A stretch of DNA of 64,000 bases from Nitrospira sp. (GTDB lineage Bacteria; Nitrospirota; Nitrospiria; Nitrospirales; Nitrospiraceae), in contig VOPR01000018.1 of assembly GCA_009594995.1 (NCBI GenBank), positions 21,504 to 85,503 of the forward strand, written 5' to 3'. Under the pieces are notes generated by a model. That model made no database searches. It was not told the origin of the DNA and saw only the letters and a program-made list of their open reading frames with translations. Both the position numbers and the translations under genes were made by a program. Shown here one piece after another: positions 36,384-45,159 of the stretch (positions are counted from its first letter, which is position 1; each line of letters begins with the position of its first letter).

Positions 36384-36829
36384 GACTTATTCTCCTGAGG
36401 AAAATCCAGTTAGGCACGGCAACATTTAGGCTACACAAAGAAAAACCGTCTCGGAGGGACGAGAAAAGGACAAATGCGATCTATCACAACTTCAGGCCCA
36501 GCACATTCACATAACCTACTGTTTAATTGAAAAAAATTCTCTCCCCTATTCGATTTGGCGAAAAAAACATATGTACCGACTGCGTTGATTAGGACGGCTT
36601 GTTAGCAAACTGGGATGTGAACGTATACTAAAGAAGTTTCCTGCCGTTTTGAAGTATAGAACCAAGTGCCTCGCCGAACAATACCAATGATGTACGGACG
36701 TCCCCATCGAAGGTATAATTTGACTACCTCGAAAGTATTATGTAGCATTACTAGTGACACTCACAAGATTGAGGTTATCAGAAATAGTTCAATTGTCGAG
36801 GAACATTACGGACCTTACGGAGAATCGCC
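36384..36829. promoter_or_regulatory. 446-nt divergent regulatory region (export operon / luxR)
   Basis: AT-rich, with several A and T runs, lying between the export operon start (minus) and the luxR gene (plus). A small dyad TCTCG-GAGGGA-CGAGA (36449-36464), read on the minus strand, is followed by CGG and TTTTT. It could be a weak attenuator about 80 nt before the first export gene. No sigma-54 -24/-12 pair and no JUMPstart/ops-like element were found. A plausible plus-strand promoter is listed separately. Confidence 0.45.
36720..36748 (+). promoter_or_regulatory. Candidate sigma-70 promoter for the luxR gene
   Basis: TTGACT (36720-36725) is followed 17 bp later by TAGCAT (36743-36748). 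The -35 matches five of six consensus bases and the -10 four of six. A start near 36755 gives a leader of about 75 nt. A perfect TATAAT at 36714-36719 has no good -35 partner. Confidence 0.3.
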
Positions 36830-37441
36830 GTGGCTCAACACACTGCAACATCTCAAGAACCTGCAGATAACCTGGTGGACCAACGCTCAGGGGCTGGAAT
36901 TGTTGTGTTGTCCTCTTCCATGCAACTGTTACATATGAATCGCCAGGCTGCCGAGCTGTCAAAACTCATCAATATGGCTGAAAATGGGGGCGCACCTGCC
37001 AAGGCTGCCCAGGGCGTACTTCCTTCGGCCCTCACCGAACTCTGCACCGAAATAATGAAGGCCCTCCAGGTTCGCACGGAGGCAAAGGACTGGGAGCAAT
37101 TTGAGGTTAAGAGAATTGCAGGAAATCCCAATCAACCCATACTCCTTCGAGGTTTTGGGCTTCCTGATCGAGGCGGAATCCAATATGCACGCCTCGTGGT
37201 CACACTTGAGGAACTGGGCCGCCGCCAACAACTCAATACGGATCAAGCCAAAGAACGATTCCAACTTACAAACAGAGAGCAATCGGTAGTGGAGAATCTT
37301 GCCAAGGGATGGACAAATAAAGAAATAGCCAATGCTCTTAAAATTACTGAACAAACCGTCAAAGAGCACATCAAACACATCATGCGAAAGACAAACTCCA
37401 CAACTCGAACAGGGGTGCTCGTTCAGATCTTCCGGTCTTAG
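36830..37441 (+). CDS. LuxR-family transcriptional regulator
   Basis: A 203-residue protein. The C-terminal LuxR/FixJ-type helix-turn-helix spans about 145-200 (LTNREQSVVENLAKGWTNKE, then EQTVKEHIKHIMRKTNS). The N-terminal part (20-135) is not a receiver domain; it has a PAS-like start (GIVVLSSSMQLLHMNRQA) with no clear ligand residues. The GTG start at 36830 has GGAG 7 nt upstream. It diverges from the export operon, so control of that operon is the natural hypothesis but not shown. The nearest genes downstream are on the opposite strand. Confidence 0.88.
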   Translation: MAQHTATSQEPADNLVDQRSGAGIVVLSSSMQLLHMNRQAAELSKLINMAENGGAPAKAAQGVLPSALTELCTEIMKALQVRTEAKDWEQFEVKRIAGNPNQPILLRGFGLPDRGGIQYARLVVTLEELGRRQQLNTDQAKERFQLTNREQSVVENLAKGWTNKEIANALKITEQTVKEHIKHIMRKTNSTTRTGVLVQIFRS

Positions 37442-37810
37442 GCTTCCTACTCGGACAGCCAGATGAGTCCACACGAGCACAGCACAGGCACGCACCGATT
37501 GGTCCTTGTGAAGCCTGGCGCCAGGTTAGACGCCAATGAATTACGACCCGCTCGAATGCCTATCGACCTTAACCCGCCTCACACCTTTAGTCAGAAAGCA
37601 AGACTGCCTTCCGAGAGCGTAAAGAACTAGACACCTCGTTTAGCACGCCAAGATAAGGCCCTACTGATACATTCCATTTTCTGTTCAGGCGGATTTCAGA
37701 AAACCTGACTCGCAACTGATACGCTTCACGAACGTAAATGTGGCACGACAGGTGCGACTGTCTCTAGGGTTACGCCTTAGAAGTTCATGCAACTCGCGCA
37801 GCCTTGCCTG
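37442..37810. other. 369-nt gap between luxR and aepY (convergent)
   Basis: No gene found. A perfect 12-bp palindrome CCTGGCGCCAGG is at 37514-37525, about 70 bp after the luxR stop, without a T tract. It might be a protein-binding site or part of the luxR transcript end. Otherwise nothing is seen. Confidence 0.35.
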
Positions 37811-38938
37811 TTAATGGCCGAGAAAATCCATAAAAGCACTCTTATTCTGAACTGGGGTGGTTGCCGGACGTCCGAGCTCTTTCCTTGCTCCGCAGCGAAC
37901 ACGGATTTCCAACAGGCTAGGCCCCTTTGAGCGTTTCAGGTCAGCTAGGCATGTCTCAAGTTCATGTTGTGTTTGAGCCCGCAATACACGCTCGTACGCA
38001 GCAGCACGAGCAATTCCGAGCAGATCAACTGTGAACCCTACCGTCGGCTGCCCCCCCACCGAGTCATGAGCACCATTGTTCAATACAATATGTTTAAAAT
38101 TTGGCACTTTCAGGGCTCCGGCAATTGCAAGGGCACCCATGTGCATGAGAACAGCACCATCCCCATCAAGACAATAGACGGAATGATCTGGTTTCTGGAG
38201 CGCAAGACCCAATGCAATTTGTGACGCATGCCCCATCCCACCTACCGTCAAGAAGTCCCGCTGATGCCCATCCCCTTGTTTGCTCCTATGTTCGTAGACC
38301 TCGCGAGAAGCCATACCAGTGGTGGAAACGACTACATCACGCTCATCCAAAAATCCAAGCACCTGCTGAATCGCCGCCTCTCGCGTCAACTCAAACGCTG
38401 CCTTCTCGCCACTGGAGCCGGCAAACGTTTTGAATGTCCCCTTCTTGATCACAAGCGCAAACGGCGCATTATTTTTCCGAACGTAGCTCAGAGCGTCCCG
38501 TAACGAAACTTCGGCCTGATCTACCTCCGGCCCTAAAATTGAATAGGGAATTTCCATGGCCTCGAGCATGGAGAGCATGACACGCCCCTGCTTTTTGTGT
38601 TGTGGTTCGTCATGTACTCCCGGTTCGCCTCTCCATCCAATGACCAACAACAACGGTATCGAATAGACTTCCGCATCGGCGAGAGACAACAGGGGGTTAA
38701 TGATGTTTCCCAGCCCCGAATTCTGCAGATAGACTAATGGGATCTTTCTTGTCGCGAGATGGTAGCCAAGTGCAAGGGCAACGGCCCCCCCTTCATTGGC
38801 ACTGATGATGTGTCGGCCTGCTGGGGGAACCTCCTCAAGACAGGCGCAGAATTCTTTGAGCAGTGAATCGGGCACCCCAGTAAAAAACTCAACTTCGTTC
38901 GACTGGAGGCATTCAATAAATTCTCGCGGGTCAATCAT
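37811..38938 (-). CDS. aepY: Phosphonopyruvate decarboxylase (ThDP)
   Basis: Decarboxylates phosphonopyruvate to phosphonoacetaldehyde, the step that pulls PEP mutase towards phosphonates. The 375-residue protein is single-chain and of normal length. The N-terminal ThDP pyrimidine-binding part has SANEGGAVALALGYHLAT with the catalytic Glu. The C-terminal diphosphate-binding motif runs from GDGAVLMHMG to VLNNGAHDSVGGQ. The mutase gene ends 115 nt upstream on the same strand. The expected transaminase for 2-aminoethylphosphonate is not next to it. Confidence 0.92.
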   Translation of the reverse strand: MIDPREFIECLQSNEVEFFTGVPDSLLKEFCACLEEVPPAGRHIISANEGGAVALALGYHLATRKIPLVYLQNSGLGNIINPLLSLADAEVYSIPLLLVIGWRGEPGVHDEPQHKKQGRVMLSMLEAMEIPYSILGPEVDQAEVSLRDALSYVRKNNAPFALVIKKGTFKTFAGSSGEKAAFELTREAAIQQVLGFLDERDVVVSTTGMASREVYEHRSKQGDGHQRDFLTVGGMGHASQIALGLALQKPDHSVYCLDGDGAVLMHMGALAIAGALKVPNFKHIVLNNGAHDSVGGQPTVGFTVDLLGIARAAAYERVLRAQTQHELETCLADLKRSKGPSLLEIRVRCGARKELGRPATTPVQNKSAFMDFLGH

Positions 38939-39053
38939 GCCCTATCTCCCCAATGAAACAACCGCCATGAAGGGGTTGGTGCCGATCGCAGAGACTGAGC
39001 TCCTAAGCGCATCGGTTCAGTAAGTCGCCGTACCGTGTTTCAACGCGCAGACA

Positions 39054-40688
39054 TCAGAAATTTCCGGCTTGCACCACATCCTCGAGACTATTGATATCCA
39101 GCCAGTGCCCGACCGTATACAACACCCGAATCGGATACTCTCGACGCAGAAGCTCCTGCAGCAACTGAGGAATGCCGGCCTTCCGGTTTTCCGGCTGAAT
39201 CAGCATTTCCAAAATGAGGTTACTGACGTCACCGGCTGCTGATGGGGAGAGCTTGAGAAACCCCATCCAGACGCCATGTATCGACTCAGGCGATATCGTA
39301 TTTCCCAATTGCTTGAGATAAACTTTCGCATTGAAGGCTTTTCTCGAATTCGGAAGCGTGCATTCAGCAAACCCGCCCAGTCGCGCATAACTGGTTTGGT
39401 CCTGCCAGTTACTGTCGACGAAAATCACGCAATCATCCTGCTCCTGGCACAATGCCTGCGGAATATACTTATTAAATAACACGTCTCCATAGGATACGAT
39501 CGTCGGCTGAAAATGCCCCTTTCTGGATTGCAGGGCCAGCGACAGGGACGCCAACTCGCCGGTCTCGGAAAAGTCAGCATTGTCGACATACGTCAGATTG
39601 GGAAGGGTGACGGCTTCTTTTTTGTACCCACGAACGACCAGAATGTCTTTAATCCCCACGGCATTGTAGGCATCGACGACGTGAGACAGGATCGGCGCCC
39701 CCTGAATTTTGACCATGGTTTTGGGTTGATCTTCGGTCAGTTCACCCAATTCCGCGCCTCGGGACGCAGCTAGCACGACCGCCGACGTACCGTCGGCTCC
39801 TCGCGGAAGATAGCGCTCCTCGGCATCCAAAAGCTCCGCGGCATTTTGGAGTCGAAAGATTTCCGAAACCGGCGCCACCTTGTCTTCGATGGAGAGCAGA
39901 TTTTCACTCTGCTTCAAGGCCCGCGCGGTTTTCTGCATGGTCGACACGGCGGCCCGCAACATATGATTCGCCCAAATCACCATCGAAAAGCCGTGTTGCC
40001 GAAAAACATCCGTAGGCGTGGAATAGTACTTTGTCGGAACGATTACCACGGGACACCGATTGCCCCATTCCCGTTTGAACGCCAGGATCTCATCCGGCAC
40101 CGAAAGCGCACTGTGAATGAGGATGCCGTCCGCCCCGGCCTGGTGATAGGCCTCAGCCCGGCGTAAAGCCTCCGTCAGGCCCCAGCCACAAATGAACGCC
40201 TCCACCCTGGCGATGATGCAAAAGTCCGGGTCTGTTTGCGCATCCTTACCCGCTTTGATCTTGCCGCAGAATTCATGCATATCGGCCATGGGCTGCGCGT
40301 CGCCCTTCAGAAAACTGTTGGTCTTGGGAAACAGTTTATCTTCAATGCAGACCGCGGCAATGTTGCGCTGTTCAAGCTTGCGGATCAGCCGCTGCATGTT
40401 ATTGAAATTGCCGTACCCCGTATCACCGTCGAGGAGGATTGGAATCTTGGTGGCATCGGACATGAACTCCAGATCCTCGAGCACCTGAGTCCAGCTTGCT
40501 TCATTGTTGTCACGGACTCCGAACTGAGCGGAAATGGAGAGGCCGCTGGCCCAGATACCCGGGAACCCGGCCTCCTCCACAATCTTTGCGCTGAGTCCGT
40601 TATGCGCTTCGCAAATAAACTCCAGATGATCAGAGAGTAGCAGGTTGCGAAATTGGCGGGTTTTCGTGAGCGGTTGTCTCGAATTCAT
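39054..40688 (-). CDS. aepX: Phosphoenolpyruvate mutase fused to a nucleotidyltransferase
   Basis: A 544-residue two-domain protein. The N-terminal PEP mutase (about 1-290) has GDTGYGN (88-94) and the diagnostic [10 protein letters not shown] (116-125), which separates PEP mutases from isocitrate lyases. It rearranges PEP to phosphonopyruvate. From about 302 a MobA/GlmU-like nucleotidyltransferase follows ([30 protein letters not shown]), probably a phosphonate cytidylyltransferase like PntC. Such fusions suggest that the product, for example 2-aminoethylphosphonate, is activated as a CMP derivative for transfer to a glycan or lipid. aepY lies downstream on the same strand. Confidence 0.92.
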   Translation of the reverse strand: MNSRQPLTKTRQFRNLLLSDHLEFICEAHNGLSAKIVEEAGFPGIWASGLSISAQFGVRDNNEASWTQVLEDLEFMSDATKIPILLDGDTGYGNFNNMQRLIRKLEQRNIAAVCIEDKLFPKTNSFLKGDAQPMADMHEFCGKIKAGKDAQTDPDFCIIARVEAFICGWGLTEALRRAEAYHQAGADGILIHSALSVPDEILAFKREWGNRCPVVIVPTKYYSTPTDVFRQHGFSMVIWANHMLRAAVSTMQKTARALKQSENLLSIEDKVAPVSEIFRLQNAAELLDAEERYLPRGADGTSAVVLAASRGAELGELTEDQPKTMVKIQGAPILSHVVDAYNAVGIKDILVVRGYKKEAVTLPNLTYVDNADFSETGELASLSLALQSRKGHFQPTIVSYGDVLFNKYIPQALCQEQDDCVIFVDSNWQDQTSYARLGGFAECTLPNSRKAFNAKVYLKQLGNTISPESIHGVWMGFLKLSPSAAGDVSNLILEMLIQPENRKAGIPQLLQELLRREYPIRVLYTVGHWLDINSLEDVVQAGNF

Positions 40689-41347
40689 TGGCGCAGGAAC
40701 CTTTCCTCAAAGAATGTCCAGGCTTTTCGTCGATTCAGATCTGTTTCGTTTCAGACGCAACCCACTGAGCACAATATCAGTCGCCGCTGAAGGTTGGCCA
40801 GGGAGAATTGCACCCTTCGGAGACCATCGCACGCATCGTGGAGACGCGCATCGTTCACGCCTCAATCACATAGATGCAACACGCGACGGGCAAATAGTAG
40901 CCGAGTCGAGGGCATCGGCGCCACCTAGCTCTCCCCTGTAAAGCGGCACAGAGACACACGCTGCCGCCGACTGCATCTCTTGGTGAGACATGTAATCGCG
41001 ACTCGCTACAGAAGCTCAATCATCATGATTGCGCCAAACGACTGAACCGCGCCACCGAGCTCGCCCCGCCACTTAGTAAACCAGGCACGACTGCCTGCCT
41101 CAGCCCATCCGAACCACAACCCGGGAAGGTTGCGAACAACCTTCGCAGTTCCTGCCACGTCTCCTATACCCGAATCAGTCTCTAATCTTCCGTGTTCTAT
41201 CCAACACAGTGGAATATTATTGAGACAGGCCGTTCCGGAACTAGGCTTTACCTGGCCTATATTTCAATCACTTACGGATGAGACCACTGGCAAGAGACTT
41301 GCTCACTTACCTGAACTGTAAAGCAGACCTCGGAGGATTTGTAAGGG
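40689..41347. other. 659-nt divergent gap upstream of aepX and the lipoprotein gene
   Basis: No gene is supported; small frames lack ribosome sites and motifs. Two perfect short hairpins lie close together: CAGGCA-CGAC-TGCCTG (41082-41097) and GAAGGTTG-CGAA-CAACCTTC (41125-41144). Promoters for both flanking genes should be here, but no convincing -35/-10 pair was found. Confidence 0.4.
41082..41144. other. Pair of short perfect hairpins, possible structured RNA
   Basis: A 6-bp stem with loop CGAC is followed 27 bp later by an 8-bp stem with loop CGAA, about 200 bp upstream of the lipoprotein gene. Both are perfect. No T tract follows either, so simple termination is not supported. Confidence 0.3.
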
Positions 41348-41842
41348 ATGGGCACCATGAGAAATAAAACACTGAGTTTATTCGCCATCCTGGTGACGGC
41401 TCTCTCAGCCGTTGGATGCCAATCTGGCGCCACCACCTCCGTCCGCTACGACAATGTCCGATTCATGGACGTATGGAGCACCTACACCCACTGCCTTTCG
41501 GCTGAAGACATCCAGGTTGCCATGCTGGACTCGAGCAAGCTCCGTGAAGTGAGCCGGATTCAAACCACCCGGTCATCGCTCGAAACCATCCTGCCGACGA
41601 GCCTGAAGAATATGGTTACCCAACCTGGCTCGCGCCTGGCTGTGGACGTTCACGCCATGGCAGCAGCTTGCAGTTTGCATGCGGGGGATCTCGCTCTGTC
41701 TGCCGGGGAACCGGACCTGGCAAGAGATCAGTTCCGGGAGGTCTTGCACAGCCACACCGAATCTGACTACTCCTACTACACCGCGCAAGCACGGGAACGG
41801 CTCACGCAACTCGAACTCACGCTTCAGGCGGCTCTCCGCTAA
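41348..41842 (+). CDS. Small lipoprotein of unknown function
   Basis: About 164 residues. The signal sequence ends in a lipobox, LSAVGC, so it is a predicted lipoprotein. The rest is mainly helical and the C-terminal part (DLALSAGEPDLARDQFREVL) looks like a tetratricopeptide-type helix pair. No family was recognised. ATG 41348 has GGAGG about 12 nt upstream; a second ATG at 41357 with AAGGG 9 nt before it is equally good. It stands alone on the plus strand and converges with glgA, 29 nt away. Confidence 0.75.
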   Translation: MGTMRNKTLSLFAILVTALSAVGCQSGATTSVRYDNVRFMDVWSTYTHCLSAEDIQVAMLDSSKLREVSRIQTTRSSLETILPTSLKNMVTQPGSRLAVDVHAMAAACSLHAGDLALSAGEPDLARDQFREVLHSHTESDYSYYTAQARERLTQLELTLQAALR

Positions 41843-41871
41843 CTCACGCCTCACCGCCTGCGGGCGCACGT

Positions 41872-43398
41872 TTACTTTTCCAGTGCGCCCTCTGGCGTAA
41901 CCACGTCATGGAATAGCTGCAGATAGATTGCGGCAGAACGAGCCCAGGAGAGATCCTGCGTCATTCCCGTCTTCACGAGACGCTGCCAGTCCGACTTTTT
42001 CCGATACACAGACAGCGCCAGCAGAAGGCAGGTCAGGAGTGAAGCTGAACTGGCATCCATAAAACTGAAGCCGGTGGCCCGTTTTTCGTTCAAGGCTCGC
42101 GGCGTATAGCCGACGACGGTATCCGCCAATCCTCCCGTTTTTCTCACGATCGGAACCGTTCCGTAACGCAGACTGTATAACTGAGTAAGACCACAAGGCT
42201 CGTAGCGGGACGGCATAATAAACATATCCGCTCCGGCTTCGATCCGGTGGGCCAATCCCTCGTCAAACGCATTCCTGACGGCAATTTTCTCAGGGTAACG
42301 TTCCGCCAACTCACGCATCTGTTGTTCATAGAGCGGATCCCCTGTCCCGAGAATCGCCACTTGCGCATCGAGCTCCATGAGGTCCGGAAGAATCTCGATG
42401 ACTAGGTCAATCCCCTTCTGGCTCGTGAACCGGGCAATGACTCCGAGGAGCGGCCCCTTCACCGAACGAAGCCCCAGTTCCCGTTGAAGCGCCTTCTTGC
42501 ATCGAGCTTTCCCCGACATATCGGACGGACTATACTGAGCGGTCAGATATTGATCAGTCGCCGGATTCCAGAGCTCCGCATCGATCCCATTCACAATTCC
42601 ATGCAACACATGCTTTCGCTCGCTGATGACTCCTTCGAGCCCACAGCCGTACTCGGGAGTCTGGATTTCCTGACTATACGTCGGGCTGACCGTGGTAAGG
42701 AGATCGGCGAACACGAGCCCGCCTTTCAACAAGTTGATACGCCCATAAAACTCGAGTGCGGCAGGGGTGAACAGGTGCAGCGGCAATCCCGTTACAGAGA
42801 ATTGCTCTGGAGGGAATAGCCCCTGATATCCGAGATTGTGAATGGTCAAAACACTGCGAGTACGGCTCAGCGACGGCTGCGCGTGATACAGCGTCCGCAA
42901 ATACACGGCACAGAGTGCAGCTTGCCAATCGTGGACATGTAACAGATCTGGCCGCCAGCCTTCGTGCTCCCCAAAATAAACTAATAGCTCCATCACGGCC
43001 CGGCAGAAAAATGCGAACCGGTCGAGATTATCCGTATAGTCGCGGCCGGCCTCCTGATAGAGACCTGGCCTGGCAAAAAACGGATCATGTCGAATAGCCA
43101 GTACTCGCAGACGCCCCGGGCCTTTCACCTGCAACGGCGGAGCGAGAATTTCCTGAACGCGGGCATCGACCACACCTTGCCAGGCTGGAACGGATAACCG
43201 AGCAACCTCGGTCATGCGATACCCAAGCGCATCGACCTGGCGATACGCCGGCAGGATCACACAGACGTCATGTCCCAATTTGGCAAACTCGAGGGCCAAT
43301 GCACCGACAACGTCGGCAAGGCCGCCCGTTTTCGCCAACGGCACGACCTCCGAGGCAACCATGCAGATCTTGAGGGGACGGTCGGGAGTCGATTTCAT
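41872..43398 (-). CDS. glgA: Glycogen synthase (ADP-glucose, GT5)
   Basis: Extends alpha-1,4-glucan using ADP-glucose. About 508 residues, normal for GlgA. The N-terminal KTGGLADVVGAL binds the ADP-glucose phosphate; the C-terminal half has MPSRYEPCGLTQLYSLRYGT and RKTGGLADTV, standard GT5 motifs. The ATG at 43398 is chosen; the longer frame starts with TTG. It is the last gene of the long minus-strand housekeeping array and follows the lipoprotein gene by 18 nt. No other glycogen gene is in the window. Confidence 0.93.
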   Translation of the reverse strand: MKSTPDRPLKICMVASEVVPLAKTGGLADVVGALALEFAKLGHDVCVILPAYRQVDALGYRMTEVARLSVPAWQGVVDARVQEILAPPLQVKGPGRLRVLAIRHDPFFARPGLYQEAGRDYTDNLDRFAFFCRAVMELLVYFGEHEGWRPDLLHVHDWQAALCAVYLRTLYHAQPSLSRTRSVLTIHNLGYQGLFPPEQFSVTGLPLHLFTPAALEFYGRINLLKGGLVFADLLTTVSPTYSQEIQTPEYGCGLEGVISERKHVLHGIVNGIDAELWNPATDQYLTAQYSPSDMSGKARCKKALQRELGLRSVKGPLLGVIARFTSQKGIDLVIEILPDLMELDAQVAILGTGDPLYEQQMRELAERYPEKIAVRNAFDEGLAHRIEAGADMFIMPSRYEPCGLTQLYSLRYGTVPIVRKTGGLADTVVGYTPRALNEKRATGFSFMDASSASLLTCLLLALSVYRKKSDWQRLVKTGMTQDLSWARSAAIYLQLFHDVVTPEGALEK

Positions 43399-43416
43399 GA
43401 GAGGAGACAATACCGC

Positions 43417-43878
43417 CTACTTCATGCCAGGGGACGATTCAAGTCGCGTCTTGAACTGAGACTCGTACTTCCAATTCTTGCCGACGGCGTGCACCTTTTC
43501 GGCGGTCATGGCTTCATGGTACACGAGCACTCCCTCAAGAAACACCAGGTAGTATCCGCGATCCGCATAGGCCATAAAGAACGCATCGCCGGCAGCCAGT
43601 CCTGTTTCCCATCCCTGTGGCGATTCACCCAGCGCCATGCGTGCCTGAGGAATGAGTCGGCCGTCCGGCATACCAAAAAAATGCGTGAACTGCTGATACG
43701 TGTAGGTCGGCTCACCCCAACTTTCAACAAAGGCCGGTGGCGTCAACTGCTGGACCCGGAAGTCGCCGGCTTGGACCAGCCGCTTCTGTTGATCAAGTGG
43801 TGGTAGCCCCGAACAGGCTACGGACACGATGCCGATCAGCAGCCATAATCCGACACCGGCAATTCTATGGGTGTTCAT
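43417..43878 (-). CDS. Predicted lipoprotein of unknown function
   Basis: About 153 residues from ATG 43878, which has GGAGG 8 nt upstream. A lipoprotein signal (LWLLIGIVSVAC) ends in the presumed acylated Cys. The mature part has a WGEPTYTYQQFTHFFGMPDG segment and aromatic-rich strands (FFMAYADRGYYLVFLEGVLV), resembling small SmpA/BamE-like beta folds, but no family is firmly recognised. It lies between DUF971 and glgA genes, with 18 nt to glgA. Confidence 0.78.
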   Translation of the reverse strand: MNTHRIAGVGLWLLIGIVSVACSGLPPLDQQKRLVQAGDFRVQQLTPPAFVESWGEPTYTYQQFTHFFGMPDGRLIPQARMALGESPQGWETGLAAGDAFFMAYADRGYYLVFLEGVLVYHEAMTAEKVHAVGKNWKYESQFKTRLESSPGMK

Positions 43879-43926
43879 CGATCGAGCCTCCCCTCGTCTC
43901 AAGAATGTACGCATAGTCCGGTTCGG

Positions 43927-44283
43927 TCAGAGCAACCGCCGAGACCGTGGTTCTACTGGTTTCACCGGCTGACACACATCACACTGGCACAACCGGCGAA
44001 GGAAGGAATAGGAATAGATCCCCGTATCGTGCCCGTCGCTCCACGTAATCTGAAACGCATATCTCCCGACCGGCTGAATATCCTGCAGCATGATGACCAA
44101 CGGGACATCATCTGGCTTCAAGCGTAGTTCCCCCGTCCATTCATCCGTACACGCGGCGCAGGGACAATGCTGCCGAAGATACCGGACCGGGTAGCGGGCC
44201 TTGTGACCATCGCTCCACGTAATACTCAGCACACCCTTCTCTACCCATTCCATATCGGTGGGTTCGAGCACCGTTTCACTCAT
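43927..44283 (-). CDS. DUF971 domain protein
   Basis: A 118-residue protein with the two DUF971 hallmarks: a first LSITWSDGH and CPCAACTDEW segment and a second FQITWSDGHDTGIYSYSFLR segment with a late CQCDVC. The family is widespread; fused or adjacent versions occur near iron-sulfur assembly proteins, but its role is not settled. Paired Cys residues (CPCAAC, CQCDVC) could bind a metal. It follows recO by 63 nt. Confidence 0.87.
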   Translation of the reverse strand: MSETVLEPTDMEWVEKGVLSITWSDGHKARYPVRYLRQHCPCAACTDEWTGELRLKPDDVPLVIMLQDIQPVGRYAFQITWSDGHDTGIYSYSFLRRLCQCDVCQPVKPVEPRSRRLL

Positions 44284-44346
44284 GTAATCAACGCTCCCTT
44301 ATCGCGTGCTGATAACAGACCTGGGAACCACCACCACAAGGTCGTC

Positions 44347-45105
44347 TCACGAGGGGCTCCCGCTGGTCAAAAAATCCACAGCCGGCAGCCGCCGCCCCGC
44401 CACTACCGTGACATAACTCTCAATGGCCGATTCCACTTCAGCTCGCACCTGTCCCGCTGCCTGCAACCGGCCCAGCAGCGCAGGCTGCATGTGCAAGGCC
44501 TGATGGAGAAACGCCACGCTGCCACGGGAGAGAGCCGTGCAACGAAACGGTTGGCGGCTCGCGCACCGGTCACACACCATGCCCCCGGCCAACGGGGAGA
44601 ATTGTGGAAGCGGGCTTCGATGCACCTGGCCGCAGGTCGCGCATTGTTCGGTTTGCGGCCGAAAACCGGTGATACCCAGCAGCCGGATCTGGAACAGTAA
44701 GGTAGTCCATGCCGCATCCCGACTATCCAACAACGTGCGCAACCCCGACTCCAACATTTCAAACACCCGCGGCTCCGCATCACCCTCTGCCATGACGGCG
44801 CTTACGAGATTGACCATGCGCCCTGCGGCGGTCATCAGCGTCAGATCGCTACGAAATTTCGCAAACGGTTCATCCAGCGCCACCTGTGAAATTCGATATA
44901 GTGAGTCGCCGGGCTTCTCAAAGAGATCCAACTGGCAGAGAGTAAACGGCTCGATCATGCCGCCCAAGCGGCTCTTGAGCCGGCGCGCACCCCGCGCGAC
45001 TCCGCGGAGTTTTCCCAACCGCATCGTATAAAACGTGACGATCCGGTCGGCATCGCCCCACTTCCGGCTATGCAGCACGATCGCAGCCGTCTTTACCAGC
45101 GGCAT
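44347..45105 (-). CDS. recO: DNA repair protein RecO
   Basis: Mediates loading of RecA in the RecF pathway with RecR. The 252-residue protein has the N-terminal OB fold (AIVLHSRKWGDADRIVTFYT) and a helical C-terminal domain with a four-Cys zinc knuckle (CATCGQ and VCDRCA, about 170-195). Length is normal. It follows mgtE by 54 nt in the housekeeping array. Confidence 0.9.
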   Translation of the reverse strand: MPLVKTAAIVLHSRKWGDADRIVTFYTMRLGKLRGVARGARRLKSRLGGMIEPFTLCQLDLFEKPGDSLYRISQVALDEPFAKFRSDLTLMTAAGRMVNLVSAVMAEGDAEPRVFEMLESGLRTLLDSRDAAWTTLLFQIRLLGITGFRPQTEQCATCGQVHRSPLPQFSPLAGGMVCDRCASRQPFRCTALSRGSVAFLHQALHMQPALLGRLQAAGQVRAEVESAIESYVTVVAGRRLPAVDFLTSGSPS

Positions 45106-45159
45106 CTCACCACCCTGCGCCGAGGATTACATGGGAACGAGGAGACACACACGGCATCG

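Noticed and set aside
36384..36829. Sigma-54 promoter or JUMPstart/ops element for the export operon
   Set aside because: Looked for TGGCAC-N5-TTGC on both strands and for the ops core; neither is present.
36666..36938. 90-codon plus-strand frame overlapping the luxR start
   Set aside because: Different frame from luxR, ends inside it, no motif; it covers the presumed luxR promoter.
43927..44283. Internal duplication of the DUF971 protein (two WSDGH segments)
   Set aside because: Both segments are normal parts of a single DUF971 domain, not a recent duplication.
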